This document shows, in pieces, positions 1 through 7,297 of a stretch of 64,000 bases of DNA. Under the pieces are notes generated by a model, which was not told where the DNA came from, searched no databases, and saw only the letters and a list, made by a program, of their open reading frames with translations. Origin of the DNA: Mycobacterium gastri (GTDB lineage: Bacteria; Actinomycetota; Actinomycetes; Mycobacteriales; Mycobacteriaceae). The first letter of the stretch is position 1, and every line of letters starts with the position of its first letter. Both the position numbers and the translations under genes were made by a program. Location: positions 1 through 64,000 of the forward strand of contig NZ_LQOX01000118.1 of assembly GCF_002102175.1 (NCBI RefSeq), in the 5' to 3' direction.

Positions 1-408
1 CGCCTGGGCCGCCACGCCCGCCACTACCTCGCCGTGTTCGACCACGGCAAAGCCGTGGCGCTGTATCACAGCAAACGGCTGGCCTCACCGGGGCAGCGAA
101 TCGTCTTGTACGCCAGCGATCGTGGCTGCAGCGCCCCGGGCTGCGACGTCAAAGGGTATTACTGTGAAGTCCACCATGTGATTCCGTTCGCCGAGTCGCC
201 CACCACCGACATCAACCAACTCACCTTCGCCTGCGGCCCCCACCACAAACTGGCCGACCAAGGCTGGACCACCCGCAAAAACACCCACGGCGACACCGAA
301 TGGCTCCCCCCAGCCCACCAAGACCGCGGCCAGCCCCGCACCAACACGTTCCATCACCCCGAAAAACTGCTCCGCGACGGAGACGACGACGAAACGGAAC
401 CCCCATAG
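1..408 (+). CDS. DUF222/HNH endonuclease-domain protein (13E12-type), C-terminal part
   Basis: The frame is open to the window edge, so only the C-terminal ~135 residues are seen. They contain an HNH-nuclease-like core: a CSAPGC cysteine motif followed by a CEVHHV histidine pair, a conserved asparagine (DINQLTFAC) and a final HHKLADQGW segment. This is typical of the C-terminal half of mycobacterial DUF222/HNH proteins of the 13E12 repeat family, which are multi-copy and of unproven function. The tail is Pro/Arg/Asp-rich and probably disordered. The N-terminal DUF222 part and the start codon lie outside the window. Confidence 0.85.
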   Translation, partial: RLGRHARHYLAVFDHGKAVALYHSKRLASPGQRIVLYASDRGCSAPGCDVKGYYCEVHHVIPFAESPTTDINQLTFACGPHHKLADQGWTTRKNTHGDTEWLPPAHQDRGQPRTNTFHHPEKLLRDGDDDETEPP

Positions 409-510
409 CCGCCACCACAATTACATTGCAGCGCAACACCATACCGCGGCAGACGCAAACCACAGACAGGCCGTCAAACCTCCCTGCGCGGATCGGCACC
501 ACCAACGGCT

Positions 511-990
511 TCAGCTCACGCCGCTGGCGCCGTGACTCACCAGCGGGGGGGTCGCAGCCTGACGCAGCACCATGATGGCGAGGGCAGGAGAGGTCCGGCA
601 CGGTACCACTAGGAGATTTGCCGATGTTTCAACGCCAGTGACCCACATCAGCCGTTGGTGGCCAATGATTCCAACGTGGTTCGCCATCCTCATACAGTTC
701 AGCAAGTCCAGATCTGGCGAACCCGCCACCGACGACCAATTGATGCTGATTGCCGCAATGTCGCCCAGTCGCGTGGACAGCGCATCAATGAGGTCGGGAA
801 GCTCCTGCGCTATCGAGGCCTTGTGCGGCCACCATCCCCCGTCCAATGGTGCACCCAGGTCGGTCGCCAAGGTGAGCCGCACCGGGCTGGCCACGCGGTG
901 TCCGTGTACGGTCGCGTTCACGAAGCGTCCGTGGTTGCCAACGCCACCGTGCGGACAGTCCGGGCGGTGACACCAGGCTGCGCGGCCCAC
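511..990 (-). CDS. DUF5994 family protein
   Basis: Function is unknown. The product (up to 159 aa) shows the family pattern: an RLTLA strand, a GGWWPH motif, an ELPDLIDAL helix, a central strand region and a C-terminal LLVVPCRT segment followed by a short Ala-rich helix. The gene at 2122-2562 has the same motifs in the same order and is clearly a paralogue on the opposite strand. The start is uncertain: the segment before RLTLA is longer than usual and rich in His and Cys, so an internal GTG could be the real start. DUF5994 proteins are abundant in actinobacteria, often several per genome. Confidence 0.65.
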   Translation of the reverse strand: MGRAAWCHRPDCPHGGVGNHGRFVNATVHGHRVASPVRLTLATDLGAPLDGGWWPHKASIAQELPDLIDALSTRLGDIAAISINWSSVAGSPDLDLLNCMRMANHVGIIGHQRLMWVTGVETSANLLVVPCRTSPALAIMVLRQAATPPLVSHGASGVS

Positions 991-1373
991 TCCCGGCCGC
1001 AGGGCATCAACGAAATCGTCACTGCCAGTGCGCTATTCCGGCATTGCTCACGGAGTTCCATCACGATCCGTTCGTCTAGGTGCGACCCGACACACGCATG
1101 TGAGGGACCGACAAACGAAGCCCATCAATGATCGTCACGTCCGCTGTGGTGACACCCGAGGATCCGGTTGTCTAATAAACGTTCACCGGAGACGCTACAC
1201 CCCGCAGAGGCTCGAACCGCAGAATGTTTGAAATATATTGAGCCAAAGGCTAATTCGTCGATGATCAGGCGGGCGTGCGCTCGCGGTACGGGCTACCGCC
1301 ACCCAACGTGCTACCTTGAGGGTGGATGTCGTTTCCGTGCATCCATTCTAAAAAGAAAGAAGTTGGAAAAGGT
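991..1373. other. Intergenic region holding the cspA-type 5' region
   Basis: I see no convincing gene here; the overlapping reading frames lack recognisable domains. The last part is the likely leader of the cold shock gene. A TACCTT -10-like hexamer at 1312-1317 would place transcription about 50 nt before the cspA start, giving an A/G-rich untranslated leader that ends in a purine-rich ribosome-binding stretch (1352-1372). The middle (about 1170-1250) is noticeably more AT-rich than the surroundings. Confidence 0.4.
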
Positions 1374-1577
1374 ATGACACAGGGAACTGTGAAGTGGTTC
1401 AACAGCGACAAAGGCTTCGGTTTCATCGCTCCTGACGGCGGTGCAGAGGATGTATTCGTTCACTACACAGAAATACTCGGAAGCGGTTATCGGTCGCTTG
1501 AGGAGAACCAGCGGGTTCAATTCGAGGTCGGCCAAGGCGCCAAAGGACCCCAAGCGACGGGAGTGACACCCGTCTAA
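1374..1577 (+). CDS. cspA: Cold shock protein, CspA type
   Basis: A 67-residue single cold-shock domain, the normal length for mycobacterial CspA. It begins [10 protein letters not shown] and carries the RNP1-like KGFGFI and RNP2-like VFVHY nucleic-acid-binding motifs and the mycobacterial C-terminus GPQATGV. It should be a cytoplasmic single-stranded RNA/DNA-binding chaperone. The ATG at 1374 is preferred over an in-frame ATG 48 nt upstream because the domain starts exactly there and a purine-rich AAGAAAGAAG stretch precedes it. It resembles M. tuberculosis Rv3648c (CspA) but lies in a different neighbourhood, so it may be an extra paralogue rather than the orthologue. Confidence 0.93.
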   Translation: MTQGTVKWFNSDKGFGFIAPDGGAEDVFVHYTEILGSGYRSLEENQRVQFEVGQGAKGPQATGVTPV

Positions 1578-1593
1578 GAGACCGCTTCGTCAG

Positions 1594-1625
1594 GTGGGCC
1601 GGCAGGCAGTGTCTCGCCGGCCCAC
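1594..1625 (+). terminator. Perfect 10-bp inverted repeat after cspA
   Basis: GTGGGCCGGC at 1594-1603 pairs perfectly with GCCGGCCCAC at 1616-1625 across a 12-nt loop, starting 17 nt after the cspA stop codon. There is no T-run after the stem, which is usual for mycobacterial stem-loop terminators. It could separate cspA from the small gene at 1716. Confidence 0.6.
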
Positions 1626-1715
1626 CGCTCGGTTGCCTGCACTAGCCTTTATCCGCTCGAGCGGCGTACGCTCTTGAAACCGGGACCAGCCAGGCCCCAT
1701 ACGAAGGGGCCAGTC

Positions 1716-1850
1716 GTGTCCGATAAGTCTCCCCGCCAATCTCTGGGCAAGAAATCCAGCCAGACACTCAAGCAGAAACGCGCTGCCAAGCGCGCCAAAG
1801 CGGAGCACACAGCCGCCCGGGACGATGCGCTGAAGCCGAAACGCCACTGA
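1716..1850 (+). CDS. Small highly basic conserved protein (44 aa)
   Basis: A GTG-started 44-residue frame, preceded by AAGGGG six nucleotides upstream. The product begins VSDKSPRQSLGKKSS and is dominated by Lys, Arg, Gln and Ala, with a LKQKRAAKRAKAE helix. Short proteins of this kind (SDKSPRQS N-terminus, KQKRA(A/E)KRAKA core) recur across actinobacteria and are annotated as hypothetical. The composition suggests an RNA- or DNA-binding or ribosome-associated peptide, but that is inference. It lies 90 bp after the hairpin that follows cspA. Confidence 0.75.
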   Translation: MSDKSPRQSLGKKSSQTLKQKRAAKRAKAEHTAARDDALKPKRH

Positions 1851-2121
1851 GACAGTGGCTTTTGCGGACATGACACCTCGTCGATAACGTATCCCACGTC
1901 GCATTTCTTGAGCTGAATTCATTGGCGCGCCAACTCTTTCGGCATAATTGCCGGTCAGCGCGCCGAAGCGCAAGCCGAACGCTGTAAACAGCCGGGTGCG
2001 CTCTGGTTGCCGACTGCGAGTAGTATCTGACCATCGGCGGTTCCTCACACGCGACCATCTGAGATTGCGTCATCACCGATAAATCGGTTTGGCCGGATCG
2101 CGGCCAAGACGGGAGCGTCGG

Positions 2122-2562
2122 ATGACGCGAAAACGAGGCTCAACCATAACCGGTTCCCGGCACACGCCGCCGGAGAACACTCCCCGCTTGCGCTTGAAAC
2201 CCAAGGCGCCCACTACCGGGTACGTCGATGGGGCATGGTGGCCACACTCCGACGATCTTCCAATTGAATTGCCGGATCTGCTAGCAGTACTGTCCGTTAG
2301 GCTCGGCCCCATCGACCGCGTGACATACCACCTCGCCGAATGGGCGGAAGCACCGACAAAGATGCGCATCGGTCAACGAATGGTAAGACTTTCCGGTTAC
2401 CACCGGCAACCGGCGAATACCGTCGAAGTGTTCGGTGCTAACCAAAAGATCGTCCTGCTGGTAGTTCCCCATCACACCGACCCGAACCGCGCACATGACT
2501 ATATGATGGCGGCTGCCACCCGGAATAACACCTCGACAACCGACTGGCTACTGCATGACTAA
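2122..2562 (+). CDS. DUF5994 family protein
   Basis: 146 residues with the full DUF5994 pattern: RLRLKPKAP, GYVDGAWWPHS, ELPDLLAVLSVRLG, a central VTYHLAEWAEAP segment, a GYHRQPANTVEVFG segment and a C-terminal VLLVVPHHT before an Ala-rich helix. The ATG at 2122 is chosen over an in-frame ATG at 2089 because GGGAG lies six nucleotides upstream. Function is unknown. It is a diverged paralogue of the minus-strand gene at 511-990, and the pair bracket the cspA-type gene. Confidence 0.85.
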   Translation: MTRKRGSTITGSRHTPPENTPRLRLKPKAPTTGYVDGAWWPHSDDLPIELPDLLAVLSVRLGPIDRVTYHLAEWAEAPTKMRIGQRMVRLSGYHRQPANTVEVFGANQKIVLLVVPHHTDPNRAHDYMMAAATRNNTSTTDWLLHD

Positions 2563-2721
2563 AACGCGGGAGGGGCAACAGATTTCTTCGGTTAGGTTGT
2601 TATTCAACTGGTTCGGGTAGAGATTGCACCGCTGCTAATGGCGCCGGCCGGTTAGGCGAATGCTTCGTGACATGTGATGTCATCTGCGTGACGACTGAGC
2701 GGCCCTTGTCCAGAAACATAC

Positions 2722-2940
2722 TTACACGCTCAGGTCGAGCACGTCGCCGCGAGCTGTCACCGCAACATTCAGTCCGCAGCCTGCTCGTAGCGGGTTCACC
2801 GGTTGCATACCAACAACTTTGACTCCGGCGATCATGTGGTTCGGCAATCAACTGCGCTATCAGGTCGGCCAACTCACGTTGTCCGCCCGGCGCGCAAATC
2901 CGCGCGGTGAATCCGCGACATTGGGTCGTCGTCATCGATT
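2722..2940 (-). pseudogene. Remnant of a WS/DGAT acyltransferase with internal deletion
   Basis: Two pieces in different frames abut near 2825. The upstream piece reads CAPGGQRELADLIAQL followed by AEPHDRR, resembling the N-terminal domain of wax ester synthase/diacylglycerol acyltransferases before the usual LDRSRPLW segment. The downstream piece reads HMIAGVKVVGMQPVNPL then GCGLNVAVTARGDVLDLSV and a stop, resembling the C-terminal DUF1298 part. The catalytic HHxxxDG region and several hundred residues between them are absent. The call rests on motif memory, so a protein search of both frames would be decisive. Confidence 0.5.
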
Positions 2941-3045
2941 TGCGGCCTCGACAGCTTACCCGGTGGCGCTCCAGCCGACCGGCTCGCGGAGCTGTCCGGC
3001 TGGGCCAACGACGAGTCGACCAGCCGATGTAACCGTTGGTTATTC

Positions 3046-3484
3046 CTAGCGGTAGTCCATCGCCATTTGCATCGACGCCTCGGTGCTCGGGTGATGATTG
3101 GGCCGCATATTGCGAATCGGCACCGCCACGAGAATCCGCCATGGTCCCGGCAACTTGTACTCGCGGGCCGCGCGCCGCCCTCGGGCCGTCACCATGTCCC
3201 GTGAGACGGCCAGCAACGGCCAGATTGCCAGCAGCGGCAGCCGCCAGGTGGGCGCTTGCGGTACCCCGTCGATCGGGCAGTGCGGCAACCGCCAGACCAC
3301 AGCAGCCGGCCAGCCCCAGCACCACGCGGGGCAACGCGGCCAAGACACGGAGACCGCCGGCGGTGAGGATGAGGCAGCCGCCGCTGTTCACGAAACCGGC
3401 CGTCGTTATCCATGCGCCCCGACCGCTGGCCGCCAGAATGCTCAGCGTCCCACTGACCGGGTCATAGTTGCGCGTTCGCCGCTG
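3046..3484 (-). pseudogene. Truncated and frameshifted DUF998 membrane protein
   Basis: Immediately after the stop of the DUF2784 gene, and in the same frame, the sequence reads YDPVSGTLSILAAS, then AWITTAGFVNSGG, LTAGGLRVLAALPRV and a hydrophobic segment ending AHLAAAAAG. This is the pattern of the first membrane helices of DUF998 proteins. The continuation (LAIWPLLAVSRD) is in another frame, so there is at least one frameshift near 3250. No start codon or first helix remains, because the frame is closed by the upstream gene's stop 15 nt before the match. The last ~60 residues of the second frame are not recognisable. Confidence 0.55.
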
Positions 3485-3934
3485 TTACCCGGTGATCTCG
3501 GACAGACCATGAGCCTGCCGCTCGCTCTTCGCTTCGACCGTTCGGCGGCGCGCGTGCCACCCGAACACCAGGATCCACGAGACGGCGACGAGCGCGAAGA
3601 CGGCTATCGCGACCGGGCCGGACCACCCGGACGGATAAACCACTCCGGTGATGTAGTGCGCGATGAAACCGTCCGGTGGCAGCGGCGCCATCCCGGCATG
3701 TGCCCTACCCCATCGCTCAAGGCCCGTCAGCGGACAGTTGAGGTGCCCGGTGAAGCTCACCACCGACCACGCCACCGCGAACGCGTGACAGGCCATCGTC
3801 CGACTCCATCGCAACGCGACAAACCCGCCGACCACCAGGTAGGCGATGTAGGCGAAGTGGGCGGCAACCACCACGACGACCACCGCGATGTACATGTCTC
3901 CGGTCAACGGGTGCACCTTCCATAACCCATCCAA
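3485..3934 (-). CDS. DUF2784 family membrane protein
   Basis: 149 residues with four predicted membrane helices (about 16-40, 44-60, 88-100 and 103-128) and the DUF2784 hallmark HLNCPLTGLERWGR, followed by PPDGFIAHYITGVVYP. Function is unknown; family members are small integral membrane proteins. The start could be the first ATG or the ATG 13 codons later, at the hydrophobic helix. The stop lies directly against the DUF998 remnant, so the two may once have been neighbours in an operon. Confidence 0.8.
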   Translation of the reverse strand: MDGLWKVHPLTGDMYIAVVVVVVAAHFAYIAYLVVGGFVALRWSRTMACHAFAVAWSVVSFTGHLNCPLTGLERWGRAHAGMAPLPPDGFIAHYITGVVYPSGWSGPVAIAVFALVAVSWILVFGWHARRRTVEAKSERQAHGLSEITG

Positions 3935-4093
3935 GGGCGCTTACCACGGTAGATCGAATGTCCCCCGGTTTCATCGAGACGGCACACGGCCGGCGGTACG
4001 GAGCTCTCGTCGAGCGGCGGTCATCGATTCCGCGACTTAACACCTGCCCAACGGGGTAACCGGTGGGCGTGAGGAGCAGCGCCCAGCGTCTCG

Positions 4094-4885
4094 ATGGATT
4101 TCGCAAGCGGTTGTCCACGCAGTCACGTCCGCGGTGTCCGGGTCAATGTGGCGTTCACTTCGGTGTTCGCCCCGTTCCACGAGATCACGCCCGACGAATA
4201 CCGCCGCGCCACCGAGGTGACCTATCTGGGCTTCGTCTGGGGCACCATGGCGGCGTTGCGGCGCATGCGCCCCCGCGATCACGGCACGATCGTTCAGGTC
4301 GGGTCGGCCCTGAGCCACCGTTCGATCCCGCTGCAGTCGGTCTACGGCGGGGCCAAACACGCGGTCAACGGGTTCACCGAGTCGTTGCGCACCGAGTTGC
4401 TGCATGACAACAGCAACGTCCACGTGACCGTCGTCCAAATGCCGGCACTGAACACTCCGCAGTTTTCCTGGGTGTTGTCCCGGCTGCCGCGACAACCGCA
4501 ACCGGTACCACCGATCTACCAACCCGAGGTCGCGGCGCGCGCGGTCTACTATGCGGCGAAACACCCCAGGCACAAGGAATACTGGGTGGGCGCCAGCACC
4601 ACCGCGACCCTGCTGGGCCAGCGGCTTTTTCCCGCCCTGCTCGACTGCTATCTGGCCCGCAACGGCTACTCGTCGCAGCAGACCGATCACCCCAACACTC
4701 GAGACGCCAATCTGTGGCAACCGGTGGACGACGGAGACGGCAAAGATTGTGGCGCGCATGGGGATTTCGACAGTCGCTCGCACGCGGTCAGCGCCCAGTG
4801 GTGGCTGCGCGAGAACGCCAAACCGCTGGCGGTGGCGGCGGGCGCGGTACCGGCCGGCGTCGCCGGCGTCGCCGCTCGCCACTGA
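4094..4885 (+). pseudogene. Short-chain dehydrogenase lacking its Rossmann N-terminus
   Basis: The frame encodes the C-terminal two thirds of an SDR. It enters at RVNVAFTSVFAPFHEITP (normally just after the NAG/NNA segment), then has the catalytic Ser region QVGSALSHRS, the YGGAKHAVNGF active-site Tyr/Lys and a C-terminal extension with two short hydrophobic stretches. The cofactor-binding TGxxxGIG half (~90 residues) is absent upstream: 3935-4093 contains no such motif in any frame. Without it the protein cannot bind NAD(P)H normally, so I call it 5'-truncated although about 260 codons remain open. Confidence 0.7.
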
Positions 4886-5104
4886 GTGCGTCGAGCGCGA
4901 CTCCGCCCATTCCGCCGCCGAAATGAGGCGAAGCGGGTTGGCTCCGCACAGTTTCGGCAATCTGCGCTGCCATTGAACCAACACCTGAACCAACACCGGA
5001 TATCCGCCCATAACCCACTGAACTGACAGCCCAGGCGAAATACCCATCACTGCAATCGATTTCGCGACCTACTCGGTGCTGCCTCGATAGCCGGGTAGGG
5101 CTGC

Positions 5105-5110
5105 TACCCT
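5105..5110 (+). promoter_or_regulatory. -10 box (TACCCT) of a predicted leaderless SDR transcript
   Basis: TACCCT fits the mycobacterial TANNNT -10 consensus and ends eight nucleotides before the ATG at 5119, so transcription would begin at the start codon. It sits inside a short inverted repeat (GGGTAG...CTACCC, about 5094-5109), which could bind a repressor. Confidence 0.45.
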
Positions 5111-5118
5111 AGCCGGCT

Positions 5119-5922
5119 ATGGGTGCCTTGGATGGACGCGTGGCCTTCATCACCGGCGGGGCCCGGGGGCAGGGGCGTGCACATGCGTTGGCCCTGGCAG
5201 CCGCGGGAGCGGACATCGCCATCGGCGATGTGCCCGCGCCGATGGCAAACCTGAGCTACCCGCTCAGCACCGAAGCTGACCTCCGCGACACGGCCAAACT
5301 CGTGGAAGAGCTGGGCCGGCGCTGTCTACCGATAACCCTCGACATCCGCGACCCGGCCCAGGTCGGCACGGCCGTGGAGCAGACGCTCGCCGACCTGGGC
5401 AGCCTCGACATCGTCGTGGCCAATGCCGGCATCGTCAGCACCGGACCGCTCGAGGACGTGAGCGATCAGGTGTGGCAGCAGCTGGTGGACACCAACTTGA
5501 CCGGTACCTTTCACACCCTTCGCGCGGCCATACCGGTGATGCGCCGTCAGCGCTACGGCCGGATCGTGGTGACATCCTCGATGGGCGGGCGAATGGGCAT
5601 CCCCGAACTCGCCGCGTACAACGCCACCAAGTGGGGTGTCATCGGACTGGCGAAGTCGCTCGCCCTGGAGGTTGCCAAGGAGGGCATCACGGTCAACGTC
5701 GTCTGCCCGACCACCACCCAGACCCCGATGGTGCAGCCGACGGGAAGTGACGACGTTCCCGACGATCTGGTGCGCCGCATGATGAAAGCCAACCCGATCC
5801 CGCTGCCGTGGCTGCAGCCCGAGGATGTCAGCCGTGGAGTGGTCTACCTGGTCACCGACCCCGGGGTCATCACCGGCAGCGTCTTGGAGATCGGCCTCGG
5901 CGGCAGTGCCCGCATCAATTGA
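5119..5922 (+). CDS. Mycofactocin-coupled-type SDR oxidoreductase
   Basis: 267 residues, a complete SDR. The cofactor motif is TGGARGQGR (residues 12-20); the GARGQGR form and the insert with YPLSTEADLRDTAKLV are typical of the mycofactocin-coupled SDR subfamily, whose nicotinamide cofactor is thought to be non-exchangeable. Catalytic residues are Ser153/154, Tyr167 and Lys171 (YNATK). The C-terminus GSVLEIGLGG is standard. The substrate is unknown; alcohols, ketones or terpenoid-like compounds are usual suggestions. No mycofactocin biosynthesis gene is in the window, so electrons would pass to that system from elsewhere. Confidence 0.88.
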   Translation: MGALDGRVAFITGGARGQGRAHALALAAAGADIAIGDVPAPMANLSYPLSTEADLRDTAKLVEELGRRCLPITLDIRDPAQVGTAVEQTLADLGSLDIVVANAGIVSTGPLEDVSDQVWQQLVDTNLTGTFHTLRAAIPVMRRQRYGRIVVTSSMGGRMGIPELAAYNATKWGVIGLAKSLALEVAKEGITVNVVCPTTTQTPMVQPTGSDDVPDDLVRRMMKANPIPLPWLQPEDVSRGVVYLVTDPGVITGSVLEIGLGGSARIN

Positions 5923-6060
5923 CGTCGCGTCGGGATCGGCCGCTGCGGAATCCGAAGTGACCGCGCGATCCGCCCGGTGGCCCAGAGTCCATAGCGGGCG
6001 GCGCGTTGGGTCACCAGACTTGGACACCGGAGCCAGCACCCGGAACGTTCACTGCGTGAG

Positions 6061-6447
6061 GCCGGCAGCAACCCCGCCGTCGTGTTCGGCTTGTGGTGGG
6101 GCGTTCTGGGAGTCGGCACCCGGCTACTTGTCGCGGGCATCAGCCAACTCACCAAAACCGGGGCGCACCGCGCGCGGCATTCTCGCAATCGAGGACGCGG
6201 GCGCCGAACAAGTGGTGCACGAGCTCGGCTAGGCGAACCTCAGCATGGGGCTCATCGGCCTGGTGAGTCCGTTCACCGGTGGCTGGGGAATCCGCGCAGC
6301 CGTAACAGGTGCGGTGTACCTCGGCTTCGCGGGCCTGCGCCACATCGCCAAGCGCGGAAAGAACGCCGACGAGACCGTCGCCACCCGGACCGACCTACTG
6401 GTCTTCGTCATGGTGACAGTGGGCGCCATCGCCATTGAGGTCCGCGA
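6061..6447 (+). pseudogene. Degenerate DUF6790-like membrane protein
   Basis: Three consecutive pieces read as one membrane protein if a frameshift and a stop are repaired. The first frame gives VFGLWWGVLGVGTRLL and AGISQLTKTG. The second gives RTARGILAIEDAGAEQVVHELG and then a TAG stop. After the stop, in the same frame, come ANLSMGLIGLVSPF, GWGIRAAVTGAVYLGFAGL and HIAKRGKNADETVA. The pattern resembles DUF6790 proteins. The frame switch is near 6160 and the in-frame stop near 6230. The end is unclear because the tRNA gene begins at 6469. Confidence 0.55.
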
Positions 6448-6468
6448 GCTGACACCGCCCCTGACTCG

Positions 6469-6552
6469 TGGTGGCAGGTACAGGATTCGAACCTGTGAAG
6501 CTTTCGCGACGGATTTACAGTCCGCTCCCATTGGCCGCTCGGGCAACCTGCC
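6469..6552 (-). tRNA. tRNA-Tyr (anticodon GTA)
   Basis: The minus strand folds as an 84-nt class II tRNA. The acceptor stem is GGCAGGT with ACCTGCC, followed by discriminator A and an encoded CCA. The anticodon stem GCGGA/TCCGT encloses loop CTGTAAA, giving anticodon GTA (complement at 6516-6518). There is a long variable arm and a GGTTCGAATCC T-arm. A TAACCT -10-like hexamer at 6560-6565 lies seven nucleotides before the mature 5' end. The gene lies between the DUF6790 remnant and yajQ. Confidence 0.96.
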
Positions 6553-6617
6553 GCCAGACAGGTTACAACGACCGGGTAGACAAAGCACATAGGGCTATCG
6601 AAGAAGGGACCGATCGA

Positions 6618-7109
6618 ATGGCGGACTCATCGTTCGACATCGTCAGCAAGGTCGACCGGCAGGAGGTCGACAACGCGCTCAACCAGGCGGCCAAGGAACT
6701 GGCCACGCGATTCGACTTCCGCGGCACCGACACCAAGATCGCGTGGAAGGGTGAGGAGGCCGTCGAGCTGACCTCGTCTACCGCGGAGCGCGTCAAGGCC
6801 GCCGTCGACGTCTTCAAGGAAAAGCTGATCCGCCGCGACATCTCGATGAAGGCCTTCGACGCCGGCGAGCCGCAGGCCTCCGGCAAGACCTACAAGGTCA
6901 CCGGCACCATCAAGCAGGGCATCAGCAGCGAGAACGCCAAGAAGATCACCAAACTGATCCGCGACGAGGGGCCCAAGACCGTCAAGACCCAAATCCAGGG
7001 CGACGAGATTCGCGTCACCAGCAAGAAGCGCGACGACCTGCAGGCCGTCATCGCGATGCTGAAGAACGCCGACCTGGACGTGGCGCTGCAGTTCGTCAAC
7101 TACCGATAG
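6618..7109 (+). CDS. YajQ family cyclic di-GMP/nucleotide-binding protein
   Basis: 163 residues, the usual length. It starts [20 protein letters not shown], has the [10 protein letters not shown] strand, and ends VALQFVNYR, which are diagnostic of the YajQ (UPF0234) family. The family has two ferredoxin-like domains; some members bind c-di-GMP and act on transcription, but the mycobacterial role is not established. It matches M. tuberculosis Rv0566c. The ATG at 6618 follows a purine-rich GAAGAAGGGA stretch and is diverged from tRNA-Tyr. Confidence 0.95.
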   Translation: MADSSFDIVSKVDRQEVDNALNQAAKELATRFDFRGTDTKIAWKGEEAVELTSSTAERVKAAVDVFKEKLIRRDISMKAFDAGEPQASGKTYKVTGTIKQGISSENAKKITKLIRDEGPKTVKTQIQGDEIRVTSKKRDDLQAVIAMLKNADLDVALQFVNYR

Positions 7110-7297
7110 GTGCTGCCCGGGCCGCACCGAACGTAATGCCACGGCGAGATTTCGCGCGGCGCCAATTTTCGCACTGGCGTTACGCTCGCGGCGCCCCATT
7201 CGCTTCATGCAGTAACCGCGGCAGCCATCCCGTGGCCCGACCAACCGGTGGGTGCCTACTCTGGATGAGGCATACCCGAATCCAAGCGAGGTTTGGC

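Noticed and set aside
1..408. The DUF222/HNH gene as part of a mobile element or intein
   Set aside because: The 13E12-type family is chromosomal and multi-copy in mycobacteria; no transposase, terminal repeat or host-gene interruption is visible in the part seen.
3940..4060. A short plus-strand translation MSPGFIETAHGRRYGALV upstream of the truncated SDR, considered as a further gene remnant
   Set aside because: It vaguely recalls SDR or hydrolase C-terminal sequence, but it is too short and has no supporting context.
6469..6552. tRNA-Tyr as a phage or island attachment site
   Set aside because: No integrase, no duplicated tRNA 3' end and no foreign block were found next to it; the nearby broken gene looks like ordinary decay.
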